64,000 nucleotides of DNA from the NCBI RefSeq assembly GCF_046630445.1, contig NC_092333.1, forward strand, positions 182,712,501-182,776,500, written 5' to 3'. Positions 13,388-28,522 of this stretch are shown here, piece by piece; positions within the stretch are counted from its first letter, which is position 1, and each line of letters opens with the position of its first letter. Below the pieces are notes generated by a model. It was not told the origin of the DNA and did no database searches. It was given only the letters and a program-made list of their open reading frames with translations. Origin of the DNA: Rutidosis leptorrhynchoides. Lineage: Eukaryota; Streptophyta; Magnoliopsida; Asterales; Asteraceae. A program made the position numbers and the translations under genes.

Positions 13388-14116
13388 AGTGTTGTTGTAG
13401 AGGACCAGGATTACATTTTATGTGTGCCTTATACAATTAGGTACCTTAGCAATGTAGGACTACAACTTTCCTTGACCGTAGTGCTTTTAATTGTTGCCTT
13501 TAATTGATAAATGCTATACTATACTTTAGAAACTTTGCTTATCTTAGAATGCCGAGCCAACCTAAGAACTCTGCTCACTTTCCTAAGTATTATGCAATTA
13601 CGCCACCACATTTAAATGCAACACCATGATATCAGAAATTCTTGACATTCCTATGTCATTTATCATGGTTTTGTGTATTACATATGTATTACCTGAAATA
13701 TTATCCATGATTTTTGAAACTCCTATATTTGTTACTATTCATACTCAAACGTATATAACTCCCTATTATATCACGTACCTATATGCCTCATGCCTTTATG
13801 CATCGGTTTGCGAACCGGAAAATGTCATTGGGTTATCACAGTATACGAATTGAAAGTCTTTAATCGAAAGATTATTAGATTACATACTTATCATTTTATG
13901 ATCTCGGCACATCATACTGCCATTGTTGGAGTATAGACAAATCATATCTTATCATATCTTATCATATCTATCTCAATAGACTTTGTCTAACACTTTTCCT
14001 AAATTTCCTCCGTAAATTACAAAAATCTTTTGCTATATATACGTATTCAAGGAGACGAATATATCATTCAATATTCAACACCCATTTCATATCAAACCCT
14101 ATTCCAATCACATAAT
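13388..14116 (+). other. Element 2 leader
   Basis: Untranslated stretch from the primer site to the gag-like frame. A 75-codon frame at 13626-13853 shows no family features and was not called. Repeats of ATCATATCTT occur near 13940-13970. Confidence 0.6.
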
Positions 14117-14647
14117 ATGGATTTCTCAATTGATTCCTTGAACTCCTCGAGCCCCAATGGCAGCATAACCGGAATGAACCAACTAATTAGTCATCACCTT
14201 TTCTGGATGAACCGGGGGTGGGTTCGTAGTCTACTAAATCAATGGAGAAGTGAAGAAGGTTATCCTCTTTACCCACCACATTATCCTATTGGCGAAGAAC
14301 CTGAAGCGCTTACCGGCGAACCCGTCCGAAACACTATTTTCACCCTCATTTCTAGGATATCCCGTCACGAATATATAATATCTAGAATTTTAGATCTTAT
14401 TCATCCCCTTGTCCGAACCGCCAATCATCTCAGTATAATAGAAGAAGTCAACGAGCTTCGAGCTCGAGTTGTGGCTCTGGAGAATATGGTGCAATATCTA
14501 CAAGCATCAGCAGCACCAGCAGCATAACCAGCACTACCAGTACCATCAGCATCACCACCAACAGCACCAACTTCACCAAGAACATCCACATCCCACGACT
14601 CAACATCACACTCAGTACCTCAAACATCAACATCATACGCCCCATAG
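14117..14647 (+). pseudogene. Gag-like ORF of element 2, one internal stop
   Basis: I chose the ATG at 14117 because the protein-like composition starts there; the frame is open further upstream to 14030. It reads about 136 codons to a TAA (14525-14527), then continues in frame through a Ser/Thr/Pro-rich tail to TAG at 14645-14647. The N-terminal half has aromatic and Pro residues (LYPPHYPIGEEPEALTGEP). A helical, heptad-like stretch follows (VNELRARVVALENMVQYLQ) that could be a coiled coil. No capsid consensus or zinc knuckle is seen. Position after an iMet primer site suggests a truncated gag of a non-autonomous family. The end of this frame survives in element 1 (2445-2477), so it belongs to the family. 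Confidence 0.55.
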
Positions 14648-14704
14648 ATACCAAGGAATATTAGTAATAATGAGTTAAGATGTATTGACTCATTCTTCCT
14701 GAAG

Positions 14705-14746
<42 letters not shown>

Positions 14747-15710
14747 TTTATATATATGGATTGGAACAATAATAAATCTTTTCGTACTATGCTATTACGT
14801 GTGGATCTTAACTAGTATGTACTACTTGGTTAATTCATATCACTAATATGCTATAATGTACATCATTCGTTAATGACTTAACAATCGTTAATCACTGCTT
14901 CAGCACAATAAACTCCATTTCATAATAAACTAAGTGTATTATTCAAATACATATTTGATTTTACACTTCTGTTTTTCGATGTACTCGAAACTTTCTAGAA
15001 AACATCATTCATACCTTGTGAATTTCACAAGAATTTCATGAGCATCAACATCATGTACCGAGGTATATCAATAACAATGAACGATGAAGTATTGATTCAT
15101 AAACTTCATTAGTGAAATATTTCATGACAATTATGAAATTGCTAAAGTTTTGGAGATTATTTATTCTCGTTTCAACCGTAAATCAAATGAGTTTAATATT
15201 ATATTAACTCATTAAATCCATGATTACATCTGAAGGAAATATATATGAATATATATCTTCATAAAGATTATAATTAAAAATTCTTTTGTACAAACTGTTA
15301 ATTGTGAAAATATTTTAACGGGTAGGTAAAATTCGAGAAATATTTATATCTCACATTAATACACTGTACATTCTTCAATTTCGATTCATAAATCATTAAC
15401 TATACTCACTACCTTCACAGCGATACACAATCATTTTCATACAAATTCAATTACATATTCTGATTTTGACATATCAGAATCCAAGTAAAGCTTTAGCAGG
15501 TGTTATCTTCCTAAAGATCACTACATTCATGAATTATATTCATTCGTATTCTATGATGAATTATCACATCAAATCACCAAAATTATCATTCATTACTTTT
15601 GAAATCAACAACGCCTATTCGTCAACCATTAGATCCGTTGACGATTACAATCAGCGTTTAATCATCTAAAAATAAAATTTCTTGAAACCATCTCGGATTG
15701 ATAATCAATG
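14648..15710 (+). other. Element 2 internal region, middle: no gene seen
   Basis: AT-rich sequence including a (TA)n tract (14707-14745). It aligns in blocks with element 1 (2515-3300). The minus-strand end of the unrecognised frame of element 1 (EYVIEFV then stop) is visible near 15455-15480. Otherwise no coding sequence. Confidence 0.6.
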
Positions 15711-15935
15711 ATTCAGATTCGTTAACCTTGAGAATGCTGACGAAGCAGCAAAAGCTATAGATGGTCTTAATGGTCAAAAGTTTGATGATAAAGAATGACG
15801 CATTGAAAAAGCTCAGATTTGGAACTGAAAAACGGATTGAGCTAACCATGAAGGAGACCAAGGACAAATACAAGGACCAAACCCTATATTCAAAGAATCC
15901 AGGTAATTATGGATTCGATGAAATCTTTAGAAAAT
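15711..15935 (+). pseudogene. Captured fragment of a poly(A)-binding protein coding sequence (element 2)
   Basis: Reads FVNLENADEAAKAIDGLNG then QKFDDKE, stop, RIEKAQ; after a frameshift TEKRIELTMKETKDKYKDQ, then a degraded YSKNPG. FVNxENADxAAxAIxxLNG-KFDDKE is the second half of RRM3 of plant poly(A)-binding proteins, RIEKAQ replaces the usual VGRAQ, and the rest is the linker into RRM4. The stop after DDKE replaces the conserved Trp, as in element 1 (TGA here, TAG there). The upstream bases (FRFVN for the usual FGFVN) still show the RNP1 motif. No start codon. The fragment is sense relative to the element and cannot give a working RNA-binding protein. Confidence 0.82.
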
Positions 15936-17489
15936 ATCTTGCTCCGAAGTCATGTTAAAAGCTTGCAGAAAATTTTTCTTCATCAACTTTCGAACTTAGA
16001 AATCCCAAAATATCATCATGAATATCTTCGATATTTTTGAAGACATTTTCATAAATATTCTCGTCCGAAATTATATACCTCTTCGTGCTATCTGTATTAC
16101 ATTATATTGGAAACTTCTGTAAAACCTAAGTATAAATTATGAATAAATTCTGGAGAAGTGTTGGGAATTGAAGCATGAGTTAGTATAATATAATGACGTC
16201 AGGCCAACGTGATTATATTATAGTAAGTCATGCTAAATTTTAATGGAAGATGATGATTCATAGACTTTATAATCAGCATTTGCCATGTTACACGACTCTT
16301 ACATTCTACTTAATCTCTGAACATATCAAGAAAATATATTCTTGATAGTTCTATCCTCAGTAATTTTGGTAATTTACCAAATCAAATCGTGATATTACGC
16401 TTAGAACAGTAGGTCCATTCGAAACTTCATACCTACAAATTCTGGACCATTACTCGCTTTACTTAGAGTCAAGAAGAGAATAAAAAGGCAAAGAGCTCCG
16501 ACATATAAGGAAAAATATAAAGCCCGATAACGACACCGAAATTACAAACCGTGTATATCAATACGTATTGCAATGTAAAGACACGGGAAAATTAGAAACA
16601 TTATAACCCCAAGGGAAATGTAGAAGAAAACAAATTCCTCTGGTGGTAAATGAAAAAGAAGAATGATTGTATATATGGTCAATATAATAACCAGGATCAG
16701 AACTTGATTAAGCATTTCCTTAATCTTTTGGAAGTTTGAATTGAGGAAGAAAGTATAGAAGTGGTAAAGATAATGAAACGGAAGAAGCTAATTTATAGAA
16801 AAATTCCAAACACATCAATCGAGGCAATTCACCGCATTTAATCAAAGAAATCTCAAAATTCCTTAATTACCTGAGAATCAAATCTTATGGATTACAAAGA
16901 TTTCCTTTATTTACTTGAAATCCGAAAATCAATCGTGACTACGTCAAAAGTTAAGGCGAACATTTAATTTTCTCATTTCACTTTTTTACGATAGCTTCAT
17001 TTATACTCTTCCTATAATCGAATCGTTTTATCCATATTATTCAATAGTGATAAAACTTTATTTTTTAACTTATATTCATCATTAAAACATTCTTGTTGTA
17101 AAGAATGATGATCTCTATCAAACTTCATGACTATGATTTTCATGAACTCCTCTATGTTTTGTCTGCCCTAATATTGCAGCATAAACGCTCATGGTTTTAA
17201 ATGATCTCAATACTATTCATAACACATTTCATGTATCCAATTTACTGAAATGACTTGTATAACATCATCATTTTGAATGATCTCTGCATTAATAATAAAA
17301 TGCACTTCATCGAAGAACGTTAAAATTTATGGTTCGTATGATTTAACTTTTGGAACAGAACAATATTCTATCCGTTGGAAATCACGCAAGGCCCCGAGCA
17401 TACCTGGGAACGTGAAGACCAAATAAAACGTAAATATCCTCGTCTATGTACGAACAACACCGATTGATGGCAACAACTAAATTTCGGGT
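15936..17489 (+). other. Element 2 internal region, 3' part: no gene seen
   Basis: AT-rich sequence alignable with 4021-5180 of element 1 (for example AAACCGTGTATATCAATACG near 16544). No retroelement domain in any frame. Element 2 has about 400 bp (17090-17480) not matched in element 1. Confidence 0.6.
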
Positions 17490-17517
17490 TGAAATTTCTT
17501 TTAACGGGTAGGTACTA
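17490..17517 (+). other. Polypurine-tract region of element 2
   Basis: GAAATTTCTTTTAACGGGTA then GGTACTA directly before the 3' LTR; near-identical to element 1 (5180-5203). Confidence 0.6.
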
Positions 17518-20854
<3,337 letters not shown>

Positions 20855-21214
20855 TTTTTTTGACGCTTTACTTTCTTATTATTATTTTTCGACTTTTTAT
20901 TTTTTGACGTTTTTCGACGCGCGCTTTTTCTTTCTCATTTCTACGCTCTAGTTTTTAGGACATAGTATTTTCGTTATTTTCTTTAATTTTTGACGAAAAA
21001 TTATAAAAAGCGATTAAATTGATAGACATCCAAATTTTTCTGGTTCGTAGTAATAGTTGGATTTGTTAGTGGTGAGTTGTGGGCTTCCGATTTAAAGGGT
21101 CCTGGCTACCTGCTGCATCTATTGGCTATTCGAAACGTGGGAAAAATCAGAAAAGTCTATTAATTTGATAACTTATATAATTTTTATTTTTATAACTAAT
21201 GGGATATTCAGTGA
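20855..21214 (+). other. Element A leader, second part
   Basis: Resumes the leader after element 2. It is nearly identical to 34110-34465 of element B, including GGGTCCTGGCTACCTGCTGC about 110 bp before the gag start codon. No gene. Confidence 0.85.
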
Positions 21215-23923
21215 ATGCACCGAGCAAAACGTTCACCACCTTTCATACGTTCACCACCTGTAACCAGATCAAGACATCTAGCTAATATTACCGCTGTTTA
21301 TTTTTCTTTAGAATCATCATTTAGTCGAACAAGTACTCCAATTCAAATTTCCGACAATCCATTTTTTGAACCCGACTTCACAATTGAGAACCCGGAGGAT
21401 ATTCAAGGACAATTCCAAGATCCAGAACCACTAATCATTCCTCCTGAACCACAAACCGTTAAATCAGAATCTTCTAGTAATTCGGATTCAACAATTTCAA
21501 ATATGGATATAACGGAACCTCTAAGTATGGAAGATCGAATGAGAGCCACACGCACTGGCCAAGGACATGCCATTACGTGACCAGACATTAATGTGCCAGA
21601 TTATGAAATCAAATGACAAATCCTACACATGGTAACTAATCAATGCCAATATAGTGGTACGCCAAAAGAAGATCTAAACGAACATCTTCGAACATTTAAT
21701 AGGATCTGTACACTATTCAAAATCAGAGAAATTGAGGATGAACAGATCTATCTCATGTTGTTTCCCTGGACTTTAAAGGGAGAAGCCAAAGATTGGTTAG
21801 AATCGTTACCAGAAGGAGTGATTGACACATGGGATGTCTTAGTTGAAAAATTTCTTAAAAGATTATTTTCGGCATCTAAAGCCATGAGACTTCAAGGAGA
21901 AATTGTTACTTTCGCGCAAAAGTCAAATGAAACATTATATGAGGCGTGGACAAGATTCGAAAAGTTGTTGAGAGGATGTCCTCAGCACGGTTTAGACACT
22001 TATCAAATAGTACAAATATTCTACCAAGGTGTCGACATTGCTACACGAAAAGACATCGACACAGCAGCTGGTGGTTCCATTATGAAGAAAACCGCAATCA
22101 AAGCTCACAAAATCATTGATAATACAGCCTCCCACTCACATGAGTGGCATCAGAAAAAAGATATCTTTCATTCATCTAAAGCGGCTAGAGCCAATTCTAG
22201 CCATGACTTTAATTCCGTTTTCGCAAAAATTGATGCTTTCGAGAGACGAATGGAAAAGATGAATAAAGATATTCATGCAATATGAATCAGTTGTGAGCAA
22301 TGCGGTGGAACACACTTAACGAAAGATTGTCACATTGAACAAACGATGGAACAACGAGAGAATGTTTCCTACATGAACCAAAGGCCGGGAAATAATTATC
22401 AAAATAATTATCAACCGCCAAGGCCAAACTTCAATCGAAATCAAAACATTCTTTACAATGCAAATGGACCCAACAATAACTTGTACAACCAACAAGGTCC
22501 GAATAACCAAACAACTCAAAATAACACTTTCAATCAACAAAGACCTAGCTTGTATAAACCACTACAACAAACCGAAGAGAAAAAGTCAAATCTGGAAGAA
22601 ATGGTACAAAAGCTAATGGAATCTCAAACATAATTTATTACATCTCAAACCCAAATAAATGAGAGGTTTGATCAGTCATTAAGAACTCAACAAGCTTCCA
22701 TTTTGAATCTAGAAAAACACATAGGTACTCTTGCTAGCATGATGAGTAAGAGGGAACAAGGAAAGCTACCGAGTAATACTGAAGTAAATCCTCGGAATGA
22801 AAATGTTAATATGGTTTCAACAAATTCTGAAAAACCAGCACCAAAAGATGGGAAGGTTTTAGATGTGAGTAACAATGAAGAAGTTACAACACCACCACCA
22901 CCCGAGTATGTAAAGCCAGTAGTTGCACCATACAGACCACCCATCCCATTTCCAATAAAAGGAGTTGAGTATGAGCAAGTGATATGTAATAAAGTTTGAG
23001 ATACCTTTGGAAAGAAGAAGAAGAATAAGAAAGTACAAGAAATAAAAACCGTAAAAATAAACCCGATGAAGACAGTTCCACGAAAACTTCCACCAAGGTT
23101 GGGTGATCCGAGTGAATTTATTGTTCCTTGTCTACTTAGTGATTGTGTCATGTATGATGCACTAGTAGATTTAGGTGCGAGTGTGAGTGTTATGCCTCTT
23201 TCATTATATAAGAGATTAGGAGTAGGTGAGCTAAGTCCAACGAAAATGAGTGTTCGACTCCTTGATCAAACCATTAAGCACCCAGTTGGAATTGCTGACA
23301 ACCTACCCGTTCAAGTGGGTAATTTAACCTTTCTAGTCGAATTTATTGTCATTGACATAGAAGAGGACTCAAACATTCCTCTAATTTTAGGTCGACCATT
23401 CTAAGCGTCCACCAAGGCATTCATTAATGTAAGAGAGGGTAGAATGACACTTAGTGATGGTAACAAATCGATCACCTTTATGATTCGAAAGTCTAAATCT
23501 CCACCAACCAAAACCGTTGAACCAATAAAAATGATCGGTGAGAAGCATATTGTTTTACCAACTCCAACGGTAGTGCTTAATAAAACACTTAAGTGTGGGG
23601 AAGATGAAGTAACACCTAATAATGACCTGATAACAAAGAACCCCGTTGTTGATACGAAATTAAATGATCCCGTTATTAACAGTTCAATGAAGAAACTTAT
23701 TAAACGTATTCGCGATGCTAGAACCAAGGGGAACTCTAAGTTATGTAACCGGTTAGTATCCAATCTATCGCCTAAAGAAAAGGCGAAACTAGTTGAATTT
23801 ATAGATATTACACAGGAATCCGACCAATGACTTAAAGCAAAAGTCACAGATATGCAAGTTGATTATGGTCCAAAAGTAATTGACAATGAAGTTAATCATA
23901 ATTTTGACACCACAGCTACCTAA
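21215..23923 (+). pseudogene. Element A gag-protease pseudogene (single frame, several stops)
   Basis: One frame of 903 codons runs from ATG at 21215 to TAA at 23921-23923 with no frameshift, but is cut by stops at about 21578, 21614, 22283, 22631, 22997, 23402 and 23828. Order: N-terminal Pro/Ser-rich region; Retrotrans_gag capsid (LMLFPWTLKGEAKDWLESLP, YEAWTRFEKLLRGCPQHG); a CCHC knuckle CEQCGGTHLTKDC (about 22292-22330); a Gln/Asn-rich linker (NNYQNNYQ); then an aspartic protease with active site DLGAS (about 23167-23181) and the end VPLILGRPF-like [10 protein letters not shown]. The frame ends [11 protein letters not shown], the same tail that ends integrase in element B. RT, RNase H and integrase are absent, so A depended on other elements. 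It is closer to the second protease of B (41700-42340) than to the first. Confidence 0.88.
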
Positions 23924-24462
23924 GTGTGGGGAGATTCAAATGTTCTAAGAATAAATGTTGTCTAGAGTTAGTTGTTCTGTTCTCGTGTAGTTCCGAGAAT
24001 GGAATCCGATTGGTCTTTTCCACTAGCAGACACTAAAGAACTAGTTTTCTTCCCCCATTCTGATTTTTTTTTGTTTTGTAGGTTTGTATGAAATTAATTT
24101 GCTTTTTAAATTTAAGTTTTGTGTGAATTTAAAAAAAAAATTTGCTTTATTTCATTAAGTTTAAAAAATGATTTTTAAAATTCGTCGTAAGTTAAAGACT
24201 AGGTCATGGAACCGAAATTGCTTTACCCAAAGACAGGGCGAAAAATTTTGTTATCATTATTTTTAATATTATTGATCTAAAGTATGCCAAAAAATTAAAA
24301 AACCTGAAAATCTTTGTTTTTTAAAACAATCGCTTTAAAACGAAAATTTTTAAATTTTGTCGAGGGATGGACTAGGTAAACGTACCGAAACTACCTCTAC
24401 ATAAAGTAAAAGGAAACAAAATTTTAAAAAATTATTCATTTAAATTGTTTTAATAAATAAAG

Positions 24463-24466
<4 letters not shown>

Positions 24467-24537
<71 letters not shown>
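24467..24537. repeat. (TA)n tract, about 70 bp
   Basis: Pure dinucleotide repeat located where element A lacks the internal promoter and spliced ORF present in B; it may mark the deletion point. Confidence 0.95.
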
Positions 24538-24540
<3 letters not shown>

Positions 24541-26585
24541 TGTAGTCTATCTTATGTACAAAACAGGGTAAAACAGCGCACTTTCATAGACTGACATTAA
24601 GTTCAGCAAAAGCTACTAATTTTGACGATAAGACGCAAAACATATGTGAAATTACAACAAAAGGAATCAACGATGAGGCGCACCATCTATCATTCGATGA
24701 GCTTAGTAATTACAAACTGGGTATTTTTAATCACTTTTCTACACTAATCACCCTCATGAATTTATAATTATAGTCCGATTTCTTGCAAATGAGGGCATTG
24801 CAAGATCTTAAGTGTGGGAAGGGATTAAATTCTTTCGGGTTTTAAACATTTGACTTATATACTTGGTTTAATAGCCACTGTTAAATTTTACTAGTAAAGC
24901 AGTAGTTGTATTAGAATCTAGTGCTCTCTGATAATAAAGAACAGCCCTAGTCATATATACTGACTACCCACTTCTAATAAAAATTTTTAAAAATTTTCAA
25001 ATAAATGAATTCAAAATCATGTTTATACATATTTATGAACAATAAAACTAGGTATTAATACCGAAATTATTGTTACCTCGGAAAGGACATAAATTGAGAA
25101 ACAACCTAAAATGCATGAATTCATTTAAAATGGAATAGAAGAGTTTAAAAAGGCAAAGAAAATAAAAATAAATAAAAGCTAAGTGTGGGAAGAATTTACC
25201 AAGTTCTTTAAAAAACATATATCACATATTTTGTACAAGATTATTGCAGGTACTTTTACTTTGGACTAAACTAATCAGTTTTACCCGATTTTTTATAATA
25301 TATTTGAAAGAAATGTGCCACTTGATTTAAAAGGAAGTAAAGTCTTCCGGAAAAATAAATGAAGGAAGTAAAGTCTTCCAAAAAAGACACACGCTTCTTG
25401 ATTTAGGTCTGGAAGTTGTCGTCCAGACCAGCTGTAGGTTGACGAAAAATCTAGAAAAGTCATCTCTAAAATCAACAGGAAATCCACGGACCTCAGCATC
25501 AAACAGGGTCACCATGTGGTCAGACTTATCCTATCCATGAGAGGATCTGTCTCGTAAAATGGGGAGGGTGCCGTGCAAATTAGCTTGATAAGACTAATGA
25601 ATCAGACCCCCAGAAAGGATAATCTCCTAAAAGATTAAAAATCAGCTTTTAAGCCTGATATTACTCAATCCTTGAGATTGACTTTAAAGATTGAGAATTA
25701 CAAACTCATGGAATTCGATGATATCTAAACTCGAGCTTGAACGAGAAAATATTTTGATCAAATTAAAACCAATTTGTTTTCCGAAAACCTATTTTCAAAT
25801 GCGTTCATTATCATTGAACTTAAAATCCTGAGAATTCACCTGGAATTCATTAGGTCACCTGAACCAAATTGGGTGTCAACCGTAAGAACGGTTGTTGCAT
25901 AGCATGGTCGAAGACAGGACCTTATGCCAGACCGAAAAATTATAGGATGATCTTTACTATTTCTCCTACAAAGGATAGTAATTGCATCCGACAAGTTGTG
26001 GACCATGAATATCTGCATGTCATTAGACATTGCCTTAACAGTTGCTTGTTCATCACTTTCCTTTACAACCGGACGGTAGTTTACCGAAAGGTAATATACG
26101 GGATAAGTAAACTGGACGTGTGCTTTCCTAATATAAGGTTAGCAAGTGGGTGACACAAAACCGCAAGTTTTGAGCTAAAATTTTAAAATATGAAACCCAC
26201 GCAACCCACAAAAACATTTTGCAAACACCGATGAAGGGTTATTTCGGAAAACTTATCTAGGCTAAAATCTAGCTTAAATTTTCAAAAGATCAAATGTTTT
26301 CATAAAGATCCAATTTCCTTAAGGATCTAAATTTTCATAGTCACGTGGGACTTTAAACCGCCTTTCAAATGTACACTTTGCAATGGAAACCGAAAGTAAA
26401 TCGGCTATTTGATTGCAAGTGTCATTGACCTGAACCCGAGGTAACTGTGGATGGCACACCCACCTTTAAACATGGTTCTATTGTTACTATCATTGTTCAT
26501 ACCACTATATCAAAATCACTGATGTATAAAGTGTGAGAATAAAAAAGTGATTCGAGTGAAGTGTGATTTTATTTCAAGTTCTGTA

Positions 26586-26603
26586 TTGCTTGAGGACAAG
26601 CAA
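26586..26603 (+). other. Conserved hairpin near the 3' end of element A
   Basis: TTGCTTG-AGGA-CAAGCAA, a perfect 7-bp inverted repeat with a 4-base loop, 6 bp before the polypurine tract. The same hairpin is exact at 48415-48432 and 60873-60890. Confidence 0.75.
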
Positions 26604-26608
26604 CGTTC

Positions 26609-26623
26609 AAGTGTGGGGATATT
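26609..26623 (+). other. Polypurine tract of element A
   Basis: AAGTGTGGGGATATT directly before the 3' LTR (TGATAGTG). The same position in the B units reads AAGTATGAGAATATT (48438-48452) and AAGTGTGGGAATATT (60896-60910). Confidence 0.8.
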
Positions 26624-27025
26624 TGATAGTGCTCCAAATGAACATATATTTAGGCACACTATCCTTCCAATATGTAAAGCTTTTAGTTACTATTGATCTA
26701 TTTTTATGTAATAATCGTTTAAATAGATAAGTGCGAAGACAAAAGAAGAAAACGAAGATTTGAAGACGCAAATGACCAAAAATCTCAAATGTACAAGATA
26801 CAATCCAAGTGGTTCCATTTATTGATGAGAAATGTCTAAAAATTACAAGAGTACAAGTCGCAAAACGCAAATTACAAGATATCTAAGCATACGAAAAGAT
26901 GTTCGAAAATCCGAAAACGAGACATAAACCGAGTATCAATGTACGACTCAACGGAGCTAAAATTACAAGTCAACTATGCATAAGAATATAATATAATATA
27001 TATATAATTATATAAAATTATATAT

Positions 27026-27107
<82 letters not shown>

Positions 27108-28522
27108 AATAAAGTGTCGGCAAACTAGAAAACAAAGCAAAGTGAGCTGGCCAGAGATGCCATGCGATCGCATGGCATTAACACTTCAGGCCCATGCGAT
27201 CGCATGGGCAACAGGAATTCGAATTATGCCTATAAAAGGCCTGGTTCTGCTCGAGTTCATGACCCCTTTTTCTTTCTTTCTCTCTATATGTAATATATAT
27301 ATTTATATTTATAATTTTAATTTTAATTTAAGTTTAATAATAATAATAATTGGGTTATTGTAAGCAATGTTTTACGGGTTTTAAAATCGGAACTCTGTCC
27401 GTGTAACGCTACGCGATAAATAATCATTGTAAGCTACGTTCTTCCTTTTTAAATTAATGTCTCATAACTAAGTTATTATTATGCTTATTTGAGCCGAAGT
27501 AATCGTGATGTTGGACTAAATATTAAGACGGGGTTATTGAACTTTGGACCATAATTAAGGTTTGGACAAAATATCGACACTTGTGGAAATGGGACTATGG
27601 GTTATTAATGGATTTTATATTTTGATTAATATAGAGATTTACATTTTGACGTATTTATAAATATCCACATACGCTTGACTGGGTACGGTGGGCAGGATAT
27701 TTATAAATACTAATAATTGTTCATTTGACCGGAGACGGGGATGGATTAATAGTCAATGGACTCATTAAAACAGGGGTGAATTATATTCAAGGGTAATTGG
27801 TGTAATTGTTAACAAAGTATTAAAACCTTGGATTACACGCAGTCGATAACTTGGTGTAATTATTAAAAAGTATTAAAACCTTGTTACAGTTCGAATCCCT
27901 AATTAGTTGGAATATTTGACTTCGGAAATAAGGTTAATTTGATGAGCATTTTATAATTATGACCGATGGACTATTATGGGCAAAAACCAGATAGGTTTCA
28001 AATAAACCAGGACAAAGGACAATTAACCCAGAGTAATAAATTAAAAATCAAAACGTTAAACATCATGATTACGGAAGTTTAAATAAGCATAATATATTTT
28101 ATTTCATATTTCCTCGTACTTTTATTTATTGTTATTTTAATTATTGTTATTTATTTTATCGTTAGTTAAATATCATCATTTACTTTACGCTTCGCTTAAA
28201 ATATAAAATCGACAAACCAGTCATTAAACGGTAAAACCCCCCCTTTTATAATAATAATAATTGTAATATATATATTTATATTTTGTACAAATATAGTTAT
28301 ATAAAAATATAGTGTAAAATAAGCCAGCTCCCTGTGGAACGAACCGGACTTACTAAAAACTATACTACTCTATGATTATATACACTGCCTATAGTGTTGT
28401 AGCAGAGTTTAGGTATATCTCATTTGTAAATAAATAAATTAAAAATTGTGTAATTTGTATCATATTTCGTTGTATTTTGTAATAAAATATAATCTATTTC
28501 GTATACACCACTGTACACATCA
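26624..28522 (+). repeat. Element A 3' LTR (about 1.9 kb)
   Basis: Begins TGATAGTGCTCC after the polypurine tract and ends ACACATCA, followed by minus-strand coding remnants (GTGAT at 28523). It matches the split 5' LTR (1-104, 7503-8885). It has both palindromes, a TATA box and AT-rich tracts. No ORF beyond chance frames. Confidence 0.93.
27160..27237 (+). promoter_or_regulatory. Paired palindromes plus TATA box, element A 3' LTR
   Basis: Exact CCATGCGATCGCATGG at 27160-27175 and 27192-27207, then TATAAAA at 27231-27237. This is the intact version of the arrangement split by element 1 in the 5' LTR. Confidence 0.7.

Larger units (their letters stand above)
23924..26608 (+). other. Element A 3' non-coding region
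   Basis: About 2.7 kb with no supported ORF. The first part keeps a splice-acceptor-like T-rich AG (24081) but lacks the zinc-knuckle ORF. At 24181-24395 and 25047-25077 it has three copies of the ACTAGGT / ACCGAAA motif. The spliced 3' ORF of B is missing; a (TA)n tract (24467-24537) lies about where it would be. From 24541 on, the sequence is conserved with both B units (46547-48437, 58990-60894). It ends with the hairpin at 26586-26603. Frames of 60-90 codons here are not conserved and were not called. Confidence 0.8.

Noticed and set aside
22687-23847. Long minus-strand frames opposite gag, protease and pol (also 38425-39045, 51173-51802)
   Set aside because: Shadow frames of real coding sequence on the other strand.
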